DNA from: Listeria valentina
GTDB lineage: Bacteria > Bacillota > Bacilli > Lactobacillales > Listeriaceae
Direction: 5' to 3'
Assembly (NCBI RefSeq): GCF_011800755.1
Contig: NZ_JAATJW010000013.1
Coordinates: 1 to 50,582, forward strand
DNA length: 50,582 nucleotides
Shown here: piece by piece, positions 7,944-16,609 of the stretch
How positions within the stretch are numbered: the stretch's first letter is position 1
Layout of the letters: each line of letters starts with the position of its first letter
Made by a program: the position numbers and the translations under genes
The notes under the pieces: model-generated
Told to the model about the DNA's origin: nothing
Databases searched by the model: none
The model's input: the letters and a program-made list of their open reading frames with translations, nothing else

Positions 7944-8160
7944 TATCTATTTATTCAGGGATCTAAATCTACTTGCAAGCAGTTGGAAGTAATAAATTAC
8001 TAAATCCTAAGTCAAAAAAAATTCAACCTTAAATCGATTTCAATGATTGATGCAAAAAACAAGCTATCTGAAAGGCAATTTCTCTTCTTTCATTAAAAAT
8101 AAAAGTAAGTACATGAATCTTTCTCTTTACCATCCAAACCCCGCTCGCACGTGTATAATA
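7944..8160. other. Non-coding stretch upstream of the recU promoter
   Basis: AT-rich and without a usable ORF. A minus-strand piece near 8095-8030 reads FNERREIAFQIACFLHQ before a stop and may be further debris of the decayed gene. Nothing else is supported. Confidence 0.3.
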
Positions 8161-8188
8161 TTGCACTTTCATTTTTAAATGGTATAAT
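8161..8188 (+). promoter_or_regulatory. Promoter of recU-ponA
   Basis: TTGCAC (8161-8166) and TATAAT (8183-8188) with a 16-base spacer. The -10 is extended by TGG directly upstream. It lies 45 bases before the recU start codon. Confidence 0.8.
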
Positions 8189-8232
8189 GAAGAATGGTTC
8201 AAAATGAATCGCTATGAAAAAGAGGTGATAGT

Positions 8233-8832
8233 ATGGCAATTGGCTATCCGAATGGGAAAAAATCTCAAAAAAAGTGGCAAAAACCGCATAATTCCAAGAA
8301 TCAAATCGACTTTGGGAATCGTGGAATGTCACTTGAGGATGATCTGAACGATACCAATACCTATTATCTAGCACATGACCGGGCTGTCATTCATAAAAAG
8401 CCAACTCCGGTTCAAATTGTTCAAGTGGATTATCCAAAGCGGAGTAGTGCAATGATTAAAGAGGCCTATTTTAAACGGCCGTCAACAACAGATTATAATG
8501 GCGTCTATAATGGAAAGTACTTGGATTTCGAAGCGAAAGAAACCAAAAATAAAACCGCTTTTCCACTAAGTAATTTCCATCCCCACCAAATCGAACACAT
8601 GAAGCAGGTGACAAAACAAGAAGGAATTGCCTTTGTGATCACCTCGTTCAGTGAACTTGGGGAAGTTTATCTCACCTTGTTCGATGCTTTTTTTCCCTTC
8701 TGGGAGCGTATGCTTCAAGGCGGACGAAAATCCATTACATTAGATGAGATTAGACAACATTCTGACCAAATTCCTTATGGTCTAAATCCTCGATTGGACT
8801 TTTTGTCTATTATTGATAAGAAGTGCTTTTAA
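8233..8832 (+). CDS. recU: Holliday junction resolvase RecU
   Basis: Resolves Holliday junctions during recombination repair and chromosome segregation in Gram-positive bacteria. The 199-residue protein has the usual length. It carries the nuclease core [20 protein letters not shown] with the acidic and Lys residues typical of the family, followed by [10 protein letters not shown]. The N-terminal region contains [11 protein letters not shown], the conserved GMxLExxxN element. The ATG at 8233 is preceded by AGAGGTGAT. It is followed after 27 bases by ponA, the classic Firmicute recU-ponA pair. Confidence 0.96.
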   Translation: MAIGYPNGKKSQKKWQKPHNSKNQIDFGNRGMSLEDDLNDTNTYYLAHDRAVIHKKPTPVQIVQVDYPKRSSAMIKEAYFKRPSTTDYNGVYNGKYLDFEAKETKNKTAFPLSNFHPHQIEHMKQVTKQEGIAFVITSFSELGEVYLTLFDAFFPFWERMLQGGRKSITLDEIRQHSDQIPYGLNPRLDFLSIIDKKCF

Positions 8833-8859
8833 TCGAATTTTTAAAGGAGAGAATTTTTA

Positions 8860-11442
8860 ATGGCAGACAAACTGCAAACAAGAGCGGAATTTCGTAGCCA
8901 GAAATCTGGAGTTCCCCCCAAAAAACCGAAAAAAGTAACTGGAAAAAAGATACTCAAATTTGTTTTCTTTGCGGCTCTTTTCTGCGCTTTCTTCGGAATT
9001 GCTGCTGGAGCCACCGTCTTTTATAGTTACGCAAAAGATGCTCCTGAACTCTCAGACTCCAAATTGCGCGACCCGCTTTCTTCTAAATTACTCGATAAAG
9101 ATGGAAAGGTTTTTGCGGAAGTTGGAACAGAACGCCGTGATTATATTGAATACAAAGACATTCCAAAGTCCCTTCAAGATGCGGTTCTTTCAACGGAAGA
9201 TACACGGTTTTATGAACATGATGGGCTTGATCCCATTAGACTCGGTGGAGCTGTCATTGCCAATGTTAAGGAAGGCTTTGGAGCTGAAGGAGCAAGTACG
9301 CTATCTCAGCAAATCATTAAGATGTCTTATCTTGACTACACCAACAAAACACTTGGGCGGAAAGCTCAAGAAGCTTATCTTGCTCTTAAACTGGAAGAAA
9401 AGTATAGCAAACAAGATATCATCGAAATTTATGTCAACAAGGTGTATATGTCAGATCGGGTTCACGGAATGGAAACCGCTGCTGAACATTATTTCGGCAA
9501 AAAACTTAACAAATTAAATCTTGCGGAAACAGCTCTCATTGCTGGGATGCCGCAAAGCCCGAATAATTACAACCCCTATGACCATCCAGAAGCGGCCAAA
9601 CAACGACGTGATATTGTTCTTTCCAACATGTACAAAAATGGAAAAATTACCAAATCAGAAATGGATCAAGCGAAAACGGTTCAAGTTGCCACTGGGCTCC
9701 GTTCTGAATCCGATCGTAAAGATAAAACCTATAAATATGATGCTTACGTCACGCAAGTCTTGAGCGAAATTCCAAAAGAATATGATGTCTATAAAGATGG
9801 GCTGACGATTTATACGTCACTCGATCAAGATGCTCAGAAATATACGGAAGAAATGCTCAATTCAAATGATATCGTTCAATTTTCAGATGACAAAATGCAA
9901 GCTGGGATCGTCCTTCAAAACACTAAAAATGGGCGCATCGAAGCCATCGGTGGGGCACGAAATCAAAAGGAAAATGTTACGCGTGGCTACAACTACGCGA
10001 CGCAGCTGAAACGTCAAGTTGGGTCAACGATGAAGCCGATCGCAGATTATGGTCCAGCGATTGAATATCTTAACTGGTCGACAGCGAAAGTGCTAAAAGA
10101 TGCACCTTATAGCTATTCTTCTGGAAATGAGATCAATAACTGGGATTTGAGCTATAAAGGCTCTCTTACCGTCCGCGAAGCGCTTTACATGTCACGGAAT
10201 ATTCCAGCACTCAAAGCTTTACAAACAGTTGGACTTGATAAAGCAAAAACTTTTACAGATAAACTCTGGTTTAACTACAAAGAGTTTTATGAGTCTTACG
10301 CAATCGGTGCGAATGAATCGAACCCTGTCCAATTAGCTGGCGCCTATGCTGCATTTGGAAATCAAGGGGTTTATAACAAGCCTCATGCCATCAAAAAAAT
10401 CGTTCTTTCCGATGGGGAAACGTCGATGGACATGGAACCGAAAAGCGAAACAGCGATGAAAGAATCCACGGCTTATATGATTTCCGATATGCTAAAAGAT
10501 GTTCTTTCTAAAGGAACTGGGACAAGTGCTGCGGTTCCTGGAGTTCCTGCAGCCGGAAAAACCGGGACAACGAACTTCGATCAAGCTGCCCAAAACAAAT
10601 ATAGTTATCCAAAAGGAGCAGCTCGAGATGCTTGGTTTGCTGGTTATTCAACCGACTATTCGATTGCAGTTTGGACAGGCTATGATAATTTGAAAAACTA
10701 TCTATCTTCAAGTGAACAAAAGATTTCACAGCGAATGTTTAGCAAGCTGATGGCACATGTATCGGAAGGAAAAAATACATCGGACTTTAAGAAGCCTAGC
10801 AGTGTCGTTTCCGTTCCAATCTTGAGAGGCTCTAACCCACCAACTGTTGCAGCATCTGGTACACCAAGTTCCGCGATCACAAATGAACTCTTTGTTAAAG
10901 GAACAGTGCCAAGCAGAACAGGTAGCGCTAGCAGTTCAAGTGATGATGAAGACGATAATTCAAGCGAAGAACTCGATAAACAAAAAGAAGAAGAACAAAA
11001 ACGTTTAGAAGAACAGAAGAAAAAAGAGGAAGAAGAACGCAAGAAGCAAGAAGAGGAAGAGGAAAAAGCAAATGAACTTACAGCACCTGCTGGTTTGAAT
11101 GCAAGCTATAATACTTCAACTAAACAAATCACAGCCAGCTGGGGCGCCGTAAATGGAGCTTCTTCTTACCAAGTCACCATTAATGGTCAAACTTCAAGTG
11201 TTTCTTCAACTTCCATCACCATTTCAGGCGGAGCTCCTGGATCGGTTACAACTATATCCGTTGTTGCGGTGAAAGATGGAAAAACGAGCCCAGCCGCCTC
11301 CACTAGCGTCACAATTCCAAAAGAAGAAACTGGTGGAAATGAGAATGAGAATGAAAATGGGAACTCGGATAATGGCGGCAATAATCCGAACCCACCAAAC
11401 CAAGATAATAATAATCGAGCCACGCGGGAAACCGGAGGCTGA
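8860..11442 (+). CDS. ponA: Class A penicillin-binding protein 1A (PBP A1)
   Basis: Bifunctional peptidoglycan glycosyltransferase/transpeptidase anchored in the membrane. A basic cytoplasmic tail (1-30) and one membrane helix (about 31-55) precede the GT51 domain with EDTRFYEHDG (catalytic Glu about 113). The transpeptidase domain has STMK (Ser 389), SRN (445-447) and KTGT (567-570). The C-terminus is elaborate: an acidic Ser/Asp patch and a Glu/Lys/Gln coiled stretch (about 690-738), a fibronectin-III-like domain (about 741-820), and a Gly/Asn-rich tail to residue 860. The start follows AAAGGAGAG. Its partner GpsB is encoded nearby. Confidence 0.95.
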   Translation: MADKLQTRAEFRSQKSGVPPKKPKKVTGKKILKFVFFAALFCAFFGIAAGATVFYSYAKDAPELSDSKLRDPLSSKLLDKDGKVFAEVGTERRDYIEYKDIPKSLQDAVLSTEDTRFYEHDGLDPIRLGGAVIANVKEGFGAEGASTLSQQIIKMSYLDYTNKTLGRKAQEAYLALKLEEKYSKQDIIEIYVNKVYMSDRVHGMETAAEHYFGKKLNKLNLAETALIAGMPQSPNNYNPYDHPEAAKQRRDIVLSNMYKNGKITKSEMDQAKTVQVATGLRSESDRKDKTYKYDAYVTQVLSEIPKEYDVYKDGLTIYTSLDQDAQKYTEEMLNSNDIVQFSDDKMQAGIVLQNTKNGRIEAIGGARNQKENVTRGYNYATQLKRQVGSTMKPIADYGPAIEYLNWSTAKVLKDAPYSYSSGNEINNWDLSYKGSLTVREALYMSRNIPALKALQTVGLDKAKTFTDKLWFNYKEFYESYAIGANESNPVQLAGAYAAFGNQGVYNKPHAIKKIVLSDGETSMDMEPKSETAMKESTAYMISDMLKDVLSKGTGTSAAVPGVPAAGKTGTTNFDQAAQNKYSYPKGAARDAWFAGYSTDYSIAVWTGYDNLKNYLSSSEQKISQRMFSKLMAHVSEGKNTSDFKKPSSVVSVPILRGSNPPTVAASGTPSSAITNELFVKGTVPSRTGSASSSSDDEDDNSSEELDKQKEEEQKRLEEQKKKEEEERKKQEEEEEKANELTAPAGLNASYNTSTKQITASWGAVNGASSYQVTINGQTSSVSSTSITISGGAPGSVTTISVVAVKDGKTSPAASTSVTIPKEETGGNENENENGNSDNGGNNPNPPNQDNNNRATRETGG

Positions 11443-11480
11443 TCAAAAAAAGCTCCTCAGCTGAGGAGCTTTTTTTGATC
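11441..11480. terminator. Perfect 40-base palindromic bidirectional terminator
   Basis: Bases 11441-11460 and 11461-11480 are exact reverse complements, from GATCAAAAAAAG to CTTTTTTTGATC. The central GC-rich stem CTCCTCAGCTGAGGAG has a T-run on either strand. It overlaps the ponA stop codon (11440-11442) and lies six bases from the convergent ypoC stop, so it can end both transcripts. Confidence 0.93.
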
Positions 11481-11486
11481 GGTTGA

Positions 11487-11978
11487 TTAGCCTTGTTTGG
11501 CGATTAATTTTCGTTGTTCTAGCATTAATTCATTTAATCCGCGAAAACCCAAGAAGGTATTACCGCGTTCTAAGCAGTACTTCAACCTGTCATAACAGTT
11601 GAGCGGTTTTAATTCCAATTCAGCCACTGCTTCTTCGAGATGGCTAAGCACAACAGGACGTCCATTACTCCAAAATAAAACGGATAAAAAAAGACCTAGT
11701 GCATCACGAACAAGCGTCGGATCTGGTTTTTCATGGGCTCTTAAAACGGAATCCAAGTTTTCTAACAAAGCGGTCATTTGCTTTCCAAGTTTGCGGCAAG
11801 CTTTAGCTCGGTCAAATTCCCAAGGTCGCACTCCCCCATTTTCTTGGTAAAAAAGTTGCTCTTGCCAAAACGGGACGCCGCTTACAAAAATCGAATCAGC
11901 ATCTAGCGTGTCGCTTTCAACAAGCGGTGCTGGAAAGGCCTCATGAACGAGTTCTTCCGCGTATTCAAGCTTAACCAT
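11487..11978 (-). CDS. YpoC-like protein
   Basis: A 163-residue soluble protein at the place of B. subtilis ypoC, between ponA/recU and nth. Visible features include VSGVPFWQEQLFYQENGGVRPWEF, given here as the pieces FWQEQLFY and GGVRPWEF, which resemble the YpoC family, and a C-terminal CYDRLKYCLERG segment. No catalytic motif or membrane segment is seen and the function is unknown. I use the ATG at 11976-11978, which has GAGAGGA upstream and overlaps the nth stop by eight bases. The longer frame to 12080 would run far into nth. Probably translationally coupled to nth. Confidence 0.8.
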   Translation of the reverse strand: MVKLEYAEELVHEAFPAPLVESDTLDADSIFVSGVPFWQEQLFYQENGGVRPWEFDRAKACRKLGKQMTALLENLDSVLRAHEKPDPTLVRDALGLFLSVLFWSNGRPVVLSHLEEAVAELELKPLNCYDRLKYCLERGNTFLGFRGLNELMLEQRKLIAKQG

Positions 11979-12630
11979 CAAATCCTCTCGCTTTCGCTTG
12001 TTTTTTCCCTTCCCGACAAATCGAAAGTAACGGGCAAGTCGGGCATTCCGGTTTTCTCGCTTTGCAGTGATAGCGTCCAAAGAATATCAAATCATGGTGC
12101 GCTTGCGACCACATTTCTTTCGGCAATTTCCGTTTGAGTGTTGCTTCTACTTCTTGAACAGAATCTTTCCATCTACAGATTGCAAGCCGCTTTGTGACAC
12201 GTTCTACGTGCGTATCAACGGCAATCGCAGGAATTCCAAAGCCGACAGATAAAACCACATTAGCCGTCTTGCGCCCAACACCAGGCAAGCTCTCGAGCGC
12301 TTCATGAGTATCTGGAACCTTGCCATCAAAATCTTCAATCAAGCGACGAGACAAGCCTTGAATATTTTTGGCTTTATTGCGATACAAGCCAATCGAGCGA
12401 ATATCGCCTTCTAATTCTTCCAGTGGAACCGCAAGATAATCTTCTGGGGTACGATATTTTTCAAAAAGTGAAGCTGTTACTTTGTTGACAAGTGCATCCG
12501 TGCACTGCGCTGAAAGCACCACAGCGATTAAAAGTTCAAACGTATTTTTATGGACCAGTTCACAGTGTGCATTCGGAAACATTTTTTCCATTTCTTGAAT
12601 GCAAAAAATGGTTTGTTTTTTACTCAGCAT
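11971..12630 (-). CDS. nth: Endonuclease III (DNA glycosylase/AP lyase)
   Basis: Base-excision repair enzyme that removes oxidised pyrimidines and cleaves at the abasic site. The 219 residues contain the helix-hairpin-helix LPGVGRKTANVV with the catalytic Lys (about residue 120), and the catalytic Asp in AVDTHVERV (about 138). They end with the iron-sulfur cluster motif C-x6-C-x2-C-x5-C (CKARKPECPTCPLLSIC). All key residues are present. It sits in a dnaD-nth-ypoC run, as in Bacillus, ten bases after dnaD. Confidence 0.96.
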   Translation of the reverse strand: MLSKKQTIFCIQEMEKMFPNAHCELVHKNTFELLIAVVLSAQCTDALVNKVTASLFEKYRTPEDYLAVPLEELEGDIRSIGLYRNKAKNIQGLSRRLIEDFDGKVPDTHEALESLPGVGRKTANVVLSVGFGIPAIAVDTHVERVTKRLAICRWKDSVQEVEATLKRKLPKEMWSQAHHDLIFFGRYHCKARKPECPTCPLLSICREGKKQAKARGFDG

Positions 12631-12639
12631 CTTTGTTTG

Positions 12640-13356
12640 TCACCCTTTTCTGTTTTCCAGCCAATCATAAAGCGGTATGGAATTTTTACTTTTTTTGATT
12701 TCACCAGGTGTACTCGAAAACCCCGTGCGGCTATGCTGATGAAATTCCTCAGCCACACGCTGCGCATCTTCCACAGTTTTCACACCTTTGTCTTTCCAGT
12801 TCAGTAAAATACGATCTATATATCGGAAATTCTTTTTTTGAGCAATAACGGCTTCTTTTAGCGCTTCTCGAACTAATGCCGGTGCAAAATGGTCTTGATC
12901 TAGCCAGCCAGAAATCATTTCCGCTTCAATCGGTGATAACGGGCGCCCAAATTCAGATTCAAATAACCGGTACACATGAATTTCATTCTCTTCTTCTTGT
13001 TGCACTTGTGTGCGTAAGGCTTCATTTTCCAAATACGCTTCTAATTTGTGATAAAGTGGCGCGAGTGAATAGCGTTCCGTGAGCATTCCATTTGTTTTTT
13101 CTTGTTCAATCATGAGAATACCTTTATGAAAAAGCGTCTCTACAAGACGCATCACATTTTCTTTTCCAAGCGTCATTCGTTCCGCTAGTTCTTCCATAGA
13201 AGGAAAAGGGTTCCCAGCTGAACGAAACGACTCAATTTGCAAGATGAGCACGAGTTCCGTCTCATTCATTTGAAGCGCAGCGTAATGGCGCATCACTACT
13301 TGAGGAAGGGATACAACACCTTCTACAATCCAGTCTCTCGTTAATTTTTGATCCAT
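12640..13356 (-). CDS. dnaD: Primosome protein DnaD
   Basis: Helicase-loading protein needed for replication initiation and restart with DnaB and DnaI. The 238-residue protein has the N-terminal winged-helix domain (about 1-115, with NETELVLILQIESFRS) and the C-terminal DDBH2 domain. The latter carries the RPLSPIEAEMISGWLDQD region and the YIDRILLNWKDKGVKTVEDA signature used for DNA binding. The start is the ATG at 13354-13356, supported by GAGGTG upstream. A TTG further up (13374) abuts the -10 box and is unlikely to be used. Confidence 0.94.
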   Translation of the reverse strand: MDQKLTRDWIVEGVVSLPQVVMRHYAALQMNETELVLILQIESFRSAGNPFPSMEELAERMTLGKENVMRLVETLFHKGILMIEQEKTNGMLTERYSLAPLYHKLEAYLENEALRTQVQQEEENEIHVYRLFESEFGRPLSPIEAEMISGWLDQDHFAPALVREALKEAVIAQKKNFRYIDRILLNWKDKGVKTVEDAQRVAEEFHQHSRTGFSSTPGEIKKSKNSIPLYDWLENRKG

Positions 13357-13374
13357 CTTAAACACCTCATCCAA

Positions 13375-13383
13375 ATTATAGCA
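13375..13383 (-). promoter_or_regulatory. Extended -10 promoter of dnaD-nth-ypoC
   Basis: TGCTATAAT on the minus strand (the -10 hexamer is 13375-13380) gives an extended -10 about 18 bases before the dnaD start codon. The -35 region is weak (TTTCTT). The start site would leave a very short leader containing the ribosome site. Confidence 0.65.
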
Positions 13384-13431
13384 TAGACCCGAATAATAAG
13401 AAAATCTGGTTTAAAATCCTTGTTTAGGCCA

Positions 13432-13481
13432 GAAAAAAACGAAAAGCAAGGCGATTTATAGCCCTTGCTTTTCGTTTTTTT
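13432..13481 (-). terminator. Terminator downstream of asnS
   Basis: AACGAAAAGCAAGG and its complement flank a loop of about 10 bases, with seven T residues after the stem on the minus strand. It starts four bases past the asnS stop and separates asnS from dnaD. A-rich flanks make it potentially bidirectional. Confidence 0.92.
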
Positions 13482-13484
13482 CTA

Positions 13485-14780
13485 TTAAGGATAAAGACGG
13501 TTTAATAAACGTGGGAATGGAATAGTTTCACGAACGTGTTCTGCCCCTGTTAGCCAAGCAACCGTTCTTTCAAGACCAAGACCAAATCCTGAGTGAGGAA
13601 CTGAACCGTAACGAGCAAGGTCAATGTACCAGCTATAAGCTTCTTCATCTAAACCAAACTCTTTGATACGTTCAAGAAGAATGTCTAAGTCATGAATCCG
13701 CTCGGAACCGCCAATGATTTCGCCGTAACCCTCAGGCGCAATAAGATCAGCACATAGGACTACATCTGGATTTTCCGGATCTTCTGGCATATAAAACGGT
13801 TTGATTCCTTTCGGATAATGTATGATGAAAACCGGTTTTTCAAAGCTATCCGCAATGGCAGTTTCATGCGGTGCCCCGAAGTCTTCGCCCCACTCGATAT
13901 CATCAAAACCTTTTTCTTTTAATAATTTAACGGCATCTGTATAGGTGATGCGCGGGAATGGTGCAGTCATTTTTTCAAGCACTGTTGTATCACGCCCAAG
14001 TCGTTCAAGTTCAAGTGCGCAGTGATCAAGCACCGATTTCACCAAGAAAGCCACATAATTTTCTTGTACTTCTAAGCTATCTTTTAATTCATAAAATGCC
14101 ATTTCTGGTTCGATCATCCAGAATTCAATTAAGTGACGGCGTGTTTTCGATTTTTCAGCTCGGAAAGTTGGACCGAATGAGAAAACTTTCCCAAAAGCCA
14201 TAGCTGCTGCTTCCATATAAAGCTGACCACTTTGTGAAAGATAAGCATCTTCCTCAAAATATTTCGTATGGAAAAGCTCGGTTGTCCCTTCTGGTGCGCT
14301 ACCTGTTAGAATTGGTGGGTCAATTTTAATAAAGCCTTCACGGTTAAAGAATTCGTAAGTAGCACGGATAATTTCATTCCGAACCTTCATAATGGCATGT
14401 TGGCGATTAGAACGTAGCCATAAATGGCGATGATCCATTAAAAATTCAGTTCCATGTTCTTTGGGCGTAATCGGATAGTCATGCGCTTCTGAGATGACTT
14501 GAATCCCTTTTACTGCCATTTCATAGCCAAACGGTGAACGTGTATCTTCTTGGATCGTTCCCGTAACATAAAAACTTGTTTCTTGCGTCATACTTTTAGC
14601 AAGCTGAAAAATTTCTTCTTCGACTTCTGCTTTCACGACAACCCCTTGCATAAAAGCGGTACCATCGCGCATTTGTAAGAAAGCAATTTTCCCGCTTGAC
14701 CGTTTATTTGCAAGCCAAACGCCAATTGTCACTTCTTGATTGACATACTCTTTTGCTTGATTGATTGTTATTTTCACCAT
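13485..14780 (-). CDS. asnS: Asparaginyl-tRNA synthetase
   Basis: Class IIb aminoacyl-tRNA synthetase that charges tRNA-Asn. The 431 residues have the N-terminal OB-fold anticodon-binding domain (about 1-110, with [20 protein letters not shown]). The catalytic core has motif 2, [21 protein letters not shown] (here noted as FRAE with RRHLIEFW), and motif 3, [12 protein letters not shown]. The insertion pattern is that of AsnRS rather than AspRS. The ATG at 14780 follows GGGAGTG. It is ten bases after aspB and probably in the same transcript from ypmB onward. Confidence 0.96.
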   Translation of the reverse strand: MVKITINQAKEYVNQEVTIGVWLANKRSSGKIAFLQMRDGTAFMQGVVVKAEVEEEIFQLAKSMTQETSFYVTGTIQEDTRSPFGYEMAVKGIQVISEAHDYPITPKEHGTEFLMDHRHLWLRSNRQHAIMKVRNEIIRATYEFFNREGFIKIDPPILTGSAPEGTTELFHTKYFEEDAYLSQSGQLYMEAAAMAFGKVFSFGPTFRAEKSKTRRHLIEFWMIEPEMAFYELKDSLEVQENYVAFLVKSVLDHCALELERLGRDTTVLEKMTAPFPRITYTDAVKLLKEKGFDDIEWGEDFGAPHETAIADSFEKPVFIIHYPKGIKPFYMPEDPENPDVVLCADLIAPEGYGEIIGGSERIHDLDILLERIKEFGLDEEAYSWYIDLARYGSVPHSGFGLGLERTVAWLTGAEHVRETIPFPRLLNRLYP

Positions 14781-14789
14781 TTACACTCC

Positions 14790-15974
14790 CTATTTCATCA
14801 TAAAATCTTGAATTCGATTTAACGCAGTTTGGAAAAGCTCTGGATCTGTTGCATAAGATAATCGGATATAATCTGGCATTCCAAATCCAGATCCAGGGAT
14901 CACAGCAACAAGCGCTTGATTGAGTAGTGCCTCCGCAAAGTCATCTACTGAATCAAATCCCTTTTGCTTGGCAGCATCTTTTGCTTCAATAAAAAAGTAA
15001 AAAGCGCCATCCGGTTTTTTAGGTTTAAAACCAGGAATTTTTTCAAGCTGTGGATAAAAGCGTTTCATTCGCTCTTCAAACGCTTGATACATCTTTTCAG
15101 GCACTTCTTGACTGCCTTCGTAAGCCTCAAGCGCCGCATACTGCGCACTCACACTTGGATTACTTGTCATGTGGTCAGCTAGTTTCCCCATAGCTGCTAT
15201 AACAGAACGCGGACCTGCTGCATAGCCAATTCGCCAGCCTGTCATCGCATATGCTTTTGAAACTCCATTCACAACGATCGTCCGCTCATAAAATTCCGGA
15301 CCAAAACTAGCCACTGAAACAAGTTTAGCTGGATCTCCATAATACAGTTTTTCATAAATCTCATCCGAAATGATATAAAGATCATGCTGAACAGCGATTT
15401 CCCCAAGTGCCTTCAGTTCAGCAGTCGAATAACTCATCCCCGTTGGATTGTTGGGAGAATTTAACACAATGGCTTTTGTTTTCAGAGTAATAGCTTTTTC
15501 TAAATCAGCAGGGAGGATTTTAAAATCTTGGTCAAAACCCGTTTCTACGAAAACTGGAACGCCTCCGGCAAGTTTAACTTGTTCCGGATAAGTAACCCAG
15601 TAAGGAACCGGAATGATCACTTCATCGCCTGGATTAATAATTGCTTGGAACGCGGAATAAAGGACATGTTTGGCTCCCGTTCCTACAAAAATTTGTTCCT
15701 CTGTGTAATCAAGTGATTGATCTCGCTTTAACTTCTTGCAGATCGCATCTTTTAATTCTTTAATCCCACTTGAAGGCGTATATTTTGTATGCCCTTCTTC
15801 CATGGAGCGATAAGCCGCTTGAATAATATTTTCAGGCGTATTAAAATCTGGTTCTCCTGCTCCAAGTCCAATCACATCGCTTCCCTCTTGCTTCATCCGT
15901 TTGGCTTTTGCAGTAATAAAAAGCGTTGGGGACGGGGCAACTTGTTCTACACGGTTTGACAAAGGCTGTTTCAT
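14790..15974 (-). CDS. aspB: Aspartate aminotransferase, class I
   Basis: PLP enzyme interconverting aspartate and 2-oxoglutarate with oxaloacetate and glutamate. The 394 residues contain GLGAGEPDFNTP near the N-terminus, the NSPNNPTGMSY substrate/PLP loop (about 170), DEIYEKLYYG, and the PLP Lys in VNGVSKAYAMTGWRIGYA (about 238). These are typical of the AspB (Ib) subgroup. The start is the ATG at 15972-15974, preceded by GGAGGAGAG. The preceding in-frame codons have no ribosome site. It supplies aspartate beside asnS, as in B. subtilis. Confidence 0.94.
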   Translation of the reverse strand: MKQPLSNRVEQVAPSPTLFITAKAKRMKQEGSDVIGLGAGEPDFNTPENIIQAAYRSMEEGHTKYTPSSGIKELKDAICKKLKRDQSLDYTEEQIFVGTGAKHVLYSAFQAIINPGDEVIIPVPYWVTYPEQVKLAGGVPVFVETGFDQDFKILPADLEKAITLKTKAIVLNSPNNPTGMSYSTAELKALGEIAVQHDLYIISDEIYEKLYYGDPAKLVSVASFGPEFYERTIVVNGVSKAYAMTGWRIGYAAGPRSVIAAMGKLADHMTSNPSVSAQYAALEAYEGSQEVPEKMYQAFEERMKRFYPQLEKIPGFKPKKPDGAFYFFIEAKDAAKQKGFDSVDDFAEALLNQALVAVIPGSGFGMPDYIRLSYATDPELFQTALNRIQDFMMK

Positions 15975-16007
15975 CTTTCTCTCCTCCAATTCGAACTCTT
16001 TTAGCAT

Positions 16008-16514
16008 CTACAAGTTTTCAATTTGTCGTAGCCATTTTCCTTCACTAAACGACATGTCATAGTAACCTAATTGATCGTCTTTATCCAAATAGCTGACTTC
16101 CCAAAGCGGAACGCCGTCTTCCATTCCAAGCGTTACATTTAAAATCTTGGCTGGCTTTTTCTTCGCTTCGACGATTTCTCGTGCCTTCTTTTCTGAAATC
16201 CCATCGGAAGCATATTTCACTAAGACTTCACCCGATTTCTTTTTTGGAACCCAGACAATGATTTTTTTCCCAGCTTTATTTTCACCAGTCAACACATAGT
16301 AAGTTTCTTTCGTTCCATTATAAAGATAAAATTGATCTTGTTTTTTTAAATCTACATTCCCCTCAATTCGGGAAAGTGCCACTGCTTCTTCTTTTTTAAG
16401 CGGCTTTTCAGAATAACTTAAAACCCAAATTCCCGCTAGAAAAAGGACGATAACAATCGCAAGTAGAATCAGAATTATAGGTAAAACTCTACGTTTTTTC
16501 CTTGTTCGCAACAT
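16008..16514 (-). CDS. YpmB-like membrane-anchored protein (DUF5590)
   Basis: About 168 residues. A basic N-terminus (RTRKKRR) is followed by one strong membrane helix (about residues 12-33) and an extracytoplasmic domain with PepSY/YPEB-like features, including VSYLDKDDQLGYYDMSFSEGKW near the end. It occupies the ypmB position between dinG and aspB, as in Bacillus. Start choice: ATG at 16514 has GAGAGG only three bases away, and the next codon TTG (16511) has better spacing. Either gives nearly the same protein. Function unknown. A pseudo-propeptide or inhibitor role is only suggested by the fold. Confidence 0.8.
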   Translation of the reverse strand: MLRTRKKRRVLPIILILLAIVIVLFLAGIWVLSYSEKPLKKEEAVALSRIEGNVDLKKQDQFYLYNGTKETYYVLTGENKAGKKIIVWVPKKKSGEVLVKYASDGISEKKAREIVEAKKKPAKILNVTLGMEDGVPLWEVSYLDKDDQLGYYDMSFSEGKWLRQIENL

Positions 16515-16577
16515 ATTCCTCTCATTTCTTTCTTCAAATTGCCGAACATTCGGCAGAAGAATGCTAAACATGTTCTT

Positions 16578-16586
16578 ATTATAGCA
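16578..16586 (-). promoter_or_regulatory. Extended -10 promoter before ypmB-aspB-asnS
   Basis: TGCTATAAT on the minus strand (hexamer 16578-16583) lies in the short gap after dinG, about 65 bases before the ypmB start. The same nonamer precedes dnaD and hepS. No good -35 is visible. Confidence 0.5.
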
Positions 16587-16609
16587 ATTCAAAACTGACT
16601 TTTGAAGTG

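Noticed and set aside
8093-8374. A minus-strand frame of 93 codons overlapping the recU start
   Set aside because: It runs antisense to recU and its promoter, lacks a ribosome site, and reads as aromatic-rich shadow text.
10976-11070. The Glu/Lys-rich stretch of ponA as a frame error or repeat insertion
   Set aside because: The frame stays open and continues into a well-formed fibronectin-like domain. Charged linkers of this type are known in class A PBPs.
11979-12080. Upstream extension of the ypoC frame
   Set aside because: It would overlap nth by 110 bases. The ATG at 11978 has a good ribosome site and the eight-base overlap is the usual arrangement.
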